Source: an uncultured Opitutia bacterium (GTDB lineage: Bacteria; Verrucomicrobiota; Verrucomicrobiia; Opitutales; Opitutaceae). From it: DNA of 19,113 nt. The position numbers were made by a program, and so were the translations under genes. Below are positions 16,529 to 19,113 of the stretch, piece by piece. Each line of letters opens with the position of its first letter. Position 1 is the stretch's first letter. The stretch lies in contig CALFZM010000061.1 of NCBI GenBank assembly GCA_937952235.1, positions 1 to 19,113 on the forward strand, read 5' to 3'. The notes under the pieces were generated by a model. It was not told the origin of the DNA. It saw only the letters and a list, made by a program, of their open reading frames with translations, and ran no database searches.

Positions 16529-16544
16529 TGCACGCGTCATGCCA
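16529..16544 (-). promoter_or_regulatory. sigma-54 (-24/-12) promoter of the ggt2 operon
   Basis: On the minus strand TGGCATGACGCGTGCA has GG and GC separated by exactly ten bases, the fixed spacing of sigma-54 promoters (consensus TGGCAC-N5-TTGCA). It differs from consensus at the sixth base (T for C) and the first base of the -12 box (G for T). The predicted start site is near 16518, about three bases before the ggt2 ATG. A nearly identical element faces the other way at 18067, on the far side of a sigma-54 activator gene. Confidence 0.75.
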
Positions 16545-16643
16545 CCGCTGGGGACGCGTGAATGCGAGCCTCAACCACCCCGCACGGCGCCGGCCGGCGG
16601 GCGGGGCGCCCGAATCCGGCGTTGTCATTTCGGCCACAGCCGT
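16545..16643. other. GC-rich spacer between ggt2 promoter and activator palindrome
   Basis: This stretch of the divergent region holds no gene. It contains GC-rich palindromic words (GGCGCC, GCCGGC) at about 16586-16611 and a small inverted repeat CGGC-CACA-GCCG at 16631-16642. It would form the DNA loop between an upstream-bound activator and the ggt2 promoter. Confidence 0.4.
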
Positions 16644-16656
16644 TGACGCTGCGTCA
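16644..16656. promoter_or_regulatory. palindromic candidate activator-binding site
   Basis: TGACGC-T-GCGTCA is a perfect inverted repeat with a single-base centre. It lies five bases before the activator's ATG and about 126-138 bp upstream of the predicted ggt2 start site, within the usual -80 to -150 range of sigma-54 upstream activating sites. Binding there could also block the activator's own expression. That the neighbouring Fis-type protein binds it is inference. Confidence 0.5.
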
Positions 16657-16661
16657 CGCCG

Positions 16662-18044
16662 ATGCCCCCCGCTCCCCTGGCCGACAAACACGTGCTGATC
16701 GTCGAGGACGTCCCCGCCTTCTGCCAGGAGCTGCGGGGCTATCTGAGGGGCCATTGCCGCCAGGTGACGATCTGCACCAGCCCACTCCGGGCTCTGCGCC
16801 GGCTGCGGACCGAGCCGCCGGACCTGCTGATCACCACGCTGATGATGCGGGAGCTCGGCGGTTTCGACCTGATCCGCCGGGTGCGCGGCCAGGGACTCGC
16901 GCTGCCCATCGTCATGATCACCGGCTACGGCAGCGAGAAGACGGCGATCGAGGCCCTGCGACTCGGCTGCTCGGACTACCTCGAGAAACCCGTGGCGGCC
17001 GATGAACTCAGGGCGCGGCTCGAGAAGATCTTCGTCGCGCGCGAGCATCCCCACGCCGGCACCACCGCCGCCCCCTCGGCCGCGCCGATGATCTCTGACG
17101 ACCCGGCGATGAAGGCCATTTACGACATGGTCGGCGCGGTCGCCCGCAGCGACAGTCGCGTATTGATCCTGGGCGAAACCGGAACGGGCAAGCAACTGAT
17201 CGCGCAGGCGATCCACGAACACAGCCCCCGGCGCAACGCGCCGCTCGTGGAGGTGAACTGCGCCGCGATTCCGGAGAACCTGCTGGAGAGCGAGCTTTTC
17301 GGCCACGAGCGCGGCGCGTTCACCGGCGCGACCGAGCGGCGGCAGGGCCGGTTCGAGGAGGCGGGCCAGGGGACGCTCTTCCTCGACGAGATTGGCGAGA
17401 TGACGTTCACCGTGCAGTCCAAGCTCCTGCGCGTGCTGCAGAACGGCCGCTTCAGCCGGGTGGGCGGGAGCGCGCTCCTGCAATCGCACGCCCGCGTCAT
17501 CGCGGCCACGAACCGGGACCTGCAGAAGGAAGTCGAGGCCGGCCGGTTTCGCGCCGACCTGTTCTATCGTCTGCACGTGATCACGCTCACCCTTCCGCCC
17601 CTGCGCCGTCGCACGGCCGATGTGCCGTTGCTCGCCGAACATTTCCTGCGGCGCTTCCGCGGACAGCGCGAACGTCCGGGCCGTTTTTCCCCGGCCGCGA
17701 TGCAGCAGCTCCAGCACTATGCTTGGCCGGGGAATGTACGCGAACTGGAGCACCTGGTGGAGCGTTTCGCGGTGTTGCATGACCGCCCCGTGATCGAAGC
17801 GGAGGACCTGCCGGAGAGATTTGCGCGGCCCGCGGGCGGCGCGGCGACCGCGCGGTTCGACGAACCCTTGCTGCAGGGGAATTATGCCTCGGCACGGCGC
17901 GCGTTCGAACGCGCCTACCTGACGGAAACGCTGCGCCAGGCGCGCGGCAACATGGCGGAGGCGGCGCGGCGGGCCGGGCTCGATCGCTCCCATTATTTCC
18001 GGCTCGTGCGTCGGCAGGACTTGGATCCCCGGGCGTTCCGCTGA
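16662..18044 (+). CDS. sigma-54-dependent activator with phosphoacceptor-less receiver domain
   Basis: A 460-residue NtrC-type activator in three parts: receiver (about 8-125), AAA+ sigma-54 interaction domain (about 142-370) and Fis-type helix-turn-helix (about 415-450). The AAA+ part is intact: Walker A GETGTGK (171-177), GAFTGA (218-223), Walker B LFLDEIGE (239-246) and WPGNVRELEH (355-364). The receiver keeps the acidic pair E15-D16, T87 (ITGYG) and K109 (LEKP), but the phosphorylation site aligns with Thr59 (DLLITTLMM where LLDLMM is usual; codon ACG at 16836-16838). No histidine kinase gene is next to it. It probably responds to something other than phosphorylation, such as ligand, partner protein or amount. 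It is transcribed divergently from the ggt2 operon, with no Shine-Dalgarno but a palindrome just before the start. Confidence 0.93.
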   Translation: MPPAPLADKHVLIVEDVPAFCQELRGYLRGHCRQVTICTSPLRALRRLRTEPPDLLITTLMMRELGGFDLIRRVRGQGLALPIVMITGYGSEKTAIEALRLGCSDYLEKPVAADELRARLEKIFVAREHPHAGTTAAPSAAPMISDDPAMKAIYDMVGAVARSDSRVLILGETGTGKQLIAQAIHEHSPRRNAPLVEVNCAAIPENLLESELFGHERGAFTGATERRQGRFEEAGQGTLFLDEIGEMTFTVQSKLLRVLQNGRFSRVGGSALLQSHARVIAATNRDLQKEVEAGRFRADLFYRLHVITLTLPPLRRRTADVPLLAEHFLRRFRGQRERPGRFSPAAMQQLQHYAWPGNVRELEHLVERFAVLHDRPVIEAEDLPERFARPAGGAATARFDEPLLQGNYASARRAFERAYLTETLRQARGNMAEAARRAGLDRSHYFRLVRRQDLDPRAFR

Positions 18045-18060
18045 GATCGGAGCCCGGAAC
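18035..18060. other. inverted repeat at the end of the activator gene
   Basis: GTTCCG (18035-18040) and CGGAAC (18055-18060) are inverted copies 14 bases apart, spanning the activator stop codon and lying about 33-58 bp upstream of the predicted start site of the next gene. There is no T-run, so it is a poor terminator. It could be a regulatory site, or chance. Confidence 0.25.
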
Positions 18061-18066
18061 TCACAT

Positions 18067-18082
18067 TGGCATCACACGTGCA
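18067..18082 (+). promoter_or_regulatory. sigma-54 (-24/-12) promoter of the DapB-like gene
   Basis: TGGCATCACACGTGCA has GG and GC exactly ten bases apart, as sigma-54 promoters require, and is preceded by T (TTGGCA). It matches the ggt2 element at 15 of 17 positions over TGGCATNACNCGTGCAA. The predicted start site is near 18093, about 13 bases before the ATG at 18106. The gene encoding a sigma-54 activator ends 22 bp upstream. Confidence 0.75.
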
Positions 18083-18105
18083 AAGGCGGGCGGGACACCC
18101 TGCCC

Positions 18106-19113
18106 ATGAAAAAGGTCAAAGTCATCCAATTCGGACTCGGTCCCATCGGACTCGAGTCGCTCAAGCTCGCCGCCGAACAGTCGTGGCTCGAAGTCATTGG
18201 CGGCGTCGACATCGACCCGGCCAAGATCGGCCGCACGCTCGCCGAACTTTCGGGCGTAGCCTCGCTCAGCGGCGCGACGGTCCACCCGTCGTTTGCCGCG
18301 GTCCTGGCCGCGGTCGGCCAGCCCGACGTCGTGCTGCACACCGCGGGTTCGAGCGCCGCGCTATCGTTGGCGCAGCTGCGTCCGGCACTCGAACGCGGCC
18401 TGGCGGTGGCGTCGACCTGCGAGGAGTTGATCTTTCCCGCGCTCAAGACGCCGGACATCACCCGGGAATACGACGAACTCTGCCGCCGTGCGGGTGCGCG
18501 ACTCGTGGCGACGGGGGTCAACCCGGGTTTCGTGATGGACGTCCTTCCGATCTGCCTCACGGGCGTGAGCCGTGACGTGACGTCGATCTACGTCGAGCGC
18601 GTGGTCAATGCCTCGACCCGGCGGCAGCCCCTGCAGGCGAAGATCGGCAGCGGACAGGATCCGGACGAGTTCCGCGCCCGATTTGCGGCGGGCAAGGCGG
18701 GCCACGCCGGGTTCCAGCAATCCGTCGCGCTGCTCGCGCACGCGATGGGCTGGCAGCTCGATGATGTCCGCGAGACCTGCGAACCGGTGGTCGCGAGCAG
18801 CCGGGTGGTGACGAAGTTCTTCGACGTGGCGCCGGGGAAGAGCCTTGGCATCCATCAGAAATGCGTGGGTCTCAGCGGCGGCGAAACCCGCATCAAGCTC
18901 GATCTTCAAATGTACCTGGATGCCCCGCTGCCGCACGACGCAATTGTCATCAAGGGTCGGCCGAACCTGAATCTGGTGCTCAACGGCGGCGTGGCAGGCG
19001 ACGACGCGACAGTCGCGGCATTGATCAACATCGTGCCGCGTCTGCTGCGCGCCGCTCCTGGCGTGCGTCTCATGACGGAACTGGCGGTGCCGGTGTGGCA
19101 GAACCCCCGCGCC
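18106..19113 (+). CDS. DapB-like NAD(P)-dependent dehydrogenase (3' end outside window)
   Basis: The 336 codons in the window are open to the edge with no stop, so the C terminus is missing. The product begins MKKVKVIQFGLGPIGLES, a Rossmann fold with the GLGPIG dinucleotide loop at residues 10-15 and an acidic GGVDIDPAKIG at the end of the second strand. It continues with VVLHTAGSS, a conserved TGVNPGFVMDVLP segment at about 140-152, and VERVVNASTRRQPLQ. From memory this resembles the dihydrodipicolinate-reductase-like proteins that include 2,4-diaminopentanoate dehydrogenase, rather than true DapB or meso-diaminopimelate dehydrogenase; the substrate is not known. A sigma-54 promoter 24 bases upstream suggests control by the adjacent activator. 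No normal Shine-Dalgarno is present; only GGGA close to the predicted mRNA 5' end. Confidence 0.82.
   Translation, partial: MKKVKVIQFGLGPIGLESLKLAAEQSWLEVIGGVDIDPAKIGRTLAELSGVASLSGATVHPSFAAVLAAVGQPDVVLHTAGSSAALSLAQLRPALERGLAVASTCEELIFPALKTPDITREYDELCRRAGARLVATGVNPGFVMDVLPICLTGVSRDVTSIYVERVVNASTRRQPLQAKIGSGQDPDEFRARFAAGKAGHAGFQQSVALLAHAMGWQLDDVRETCEPVVASSRVVTKFFDVAPGKSLGIHQKCVGLSGGETRIKLDLQMYLDAPLPHDAIVIKGRPNLNLVLNGGVAGDDATVAALINIVPRLLRAAPGVRLMTELAVPVWQNPRA

Noticed and set aside
16516..16533. Start of ggt2 at the GTG at 16533 (six residues longer).
   Set aside because: It overlaps the -12 box of the predicted promoter and adds residues in front of a good signal peptide; the ATG at 16515 is preferred.
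16562..16577. TGGTTGAGGCTCGCA on the minus strand as a sigma-54 promoter for ggt2.
   Set aside because: GG and GC are nine bases apart, not ten, and TTGAGG is a poor -24 extension; the element at 16529-16544 fits far better.
18106..19113. The last gene as a true dihydrodipicolinate reductase (dapB) or meso-diaminopimelate dehydrogenase.
   Set aside because: The catalytic His/Lys motif region of DapB is not recognisable and the N terminus differs from diaminopimelate dehydrogenase; TGVNPGFVMDVLP points to another DapB-like subgroup.

Overview
The window is GC-rich bacterial chromosome. Gene content (split pheS/pheT, gatCAB, rpmI-rplT, a large TonB-dependent receptor, exported gamma-glutamyltransferases) fits a Gram-negative bacterium. 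The style of the receptor and the amidohydrolase suggests Verrucomicrobiota, probably Opitutaceae. That placement is inference from general resemblance and was not tested by search.

Bases 1-7823, all on the minus strand, are a translation block. In transcription order it reads rpmI-rplT, a rho-independent terminator, then pheS-pheT-gatC-gatA-gatB. All proteins look intact. infC, the usual first gene of the rpmI-rplT operon, is absent; a gamma-glutamyltransferase-like gene lies upstream instead. The pheS-pheT and gatA-gatB gaps (about 100 bp each) carry related pyrimidine-rich, hairpin-bearing repeat-like elements that run up to the next start codon.

Bases 7929-16515, also minus strand, look like a peptide or acyl-amino-acid scavenging region. 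In transcription order: a canonical exported gamma-glutamyltransferase (ggt2), an exported N-acyl-D-amino-acid deacylase-like amidohydrolase, a 1098-residue TonB-dependent receptor, and a 25-residue lysine-rich small gene that ends in a strong terminator. A separate gamma-glutamyltransferase homologue (ggt1) follows. It keeps the nucleophilic threonine but has lost most of the glutamate-binding residues.

Bases 16516-19113 hold the control region and plus-strand genes. A sigma-54 activator with intact AAA+ and Fis parts has a receiver domain in which the phosphoacceptor Asp is Thr. On either side of it is a near-identical -24/-12 (sigma-54) promoter: TGGCATGACGCGTGCAA faces left into ggt2 and TGGCATCACACGTGCAA faces right into a DapB-like dehydrogenase that runs off the window. 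A perfect 13-bp palindrome lies about 130 bp upstream of the predicted ggt2 start site and just before the activator's start codon, where an upstream activating and autoregulatory site would be expected.

The most interesting proposal is therefore a self-contained sigma-54 divergon. An activator that probably does not depend on phosphorylation would control import and periplasmic hydrolysis of gamma-glutamyl or N-acyl-D-amino-acid compounds on one side and a DapB-like oxidoreductase on the other. The parts are visible in the sequence; the shared regulation and the substrate are inference.
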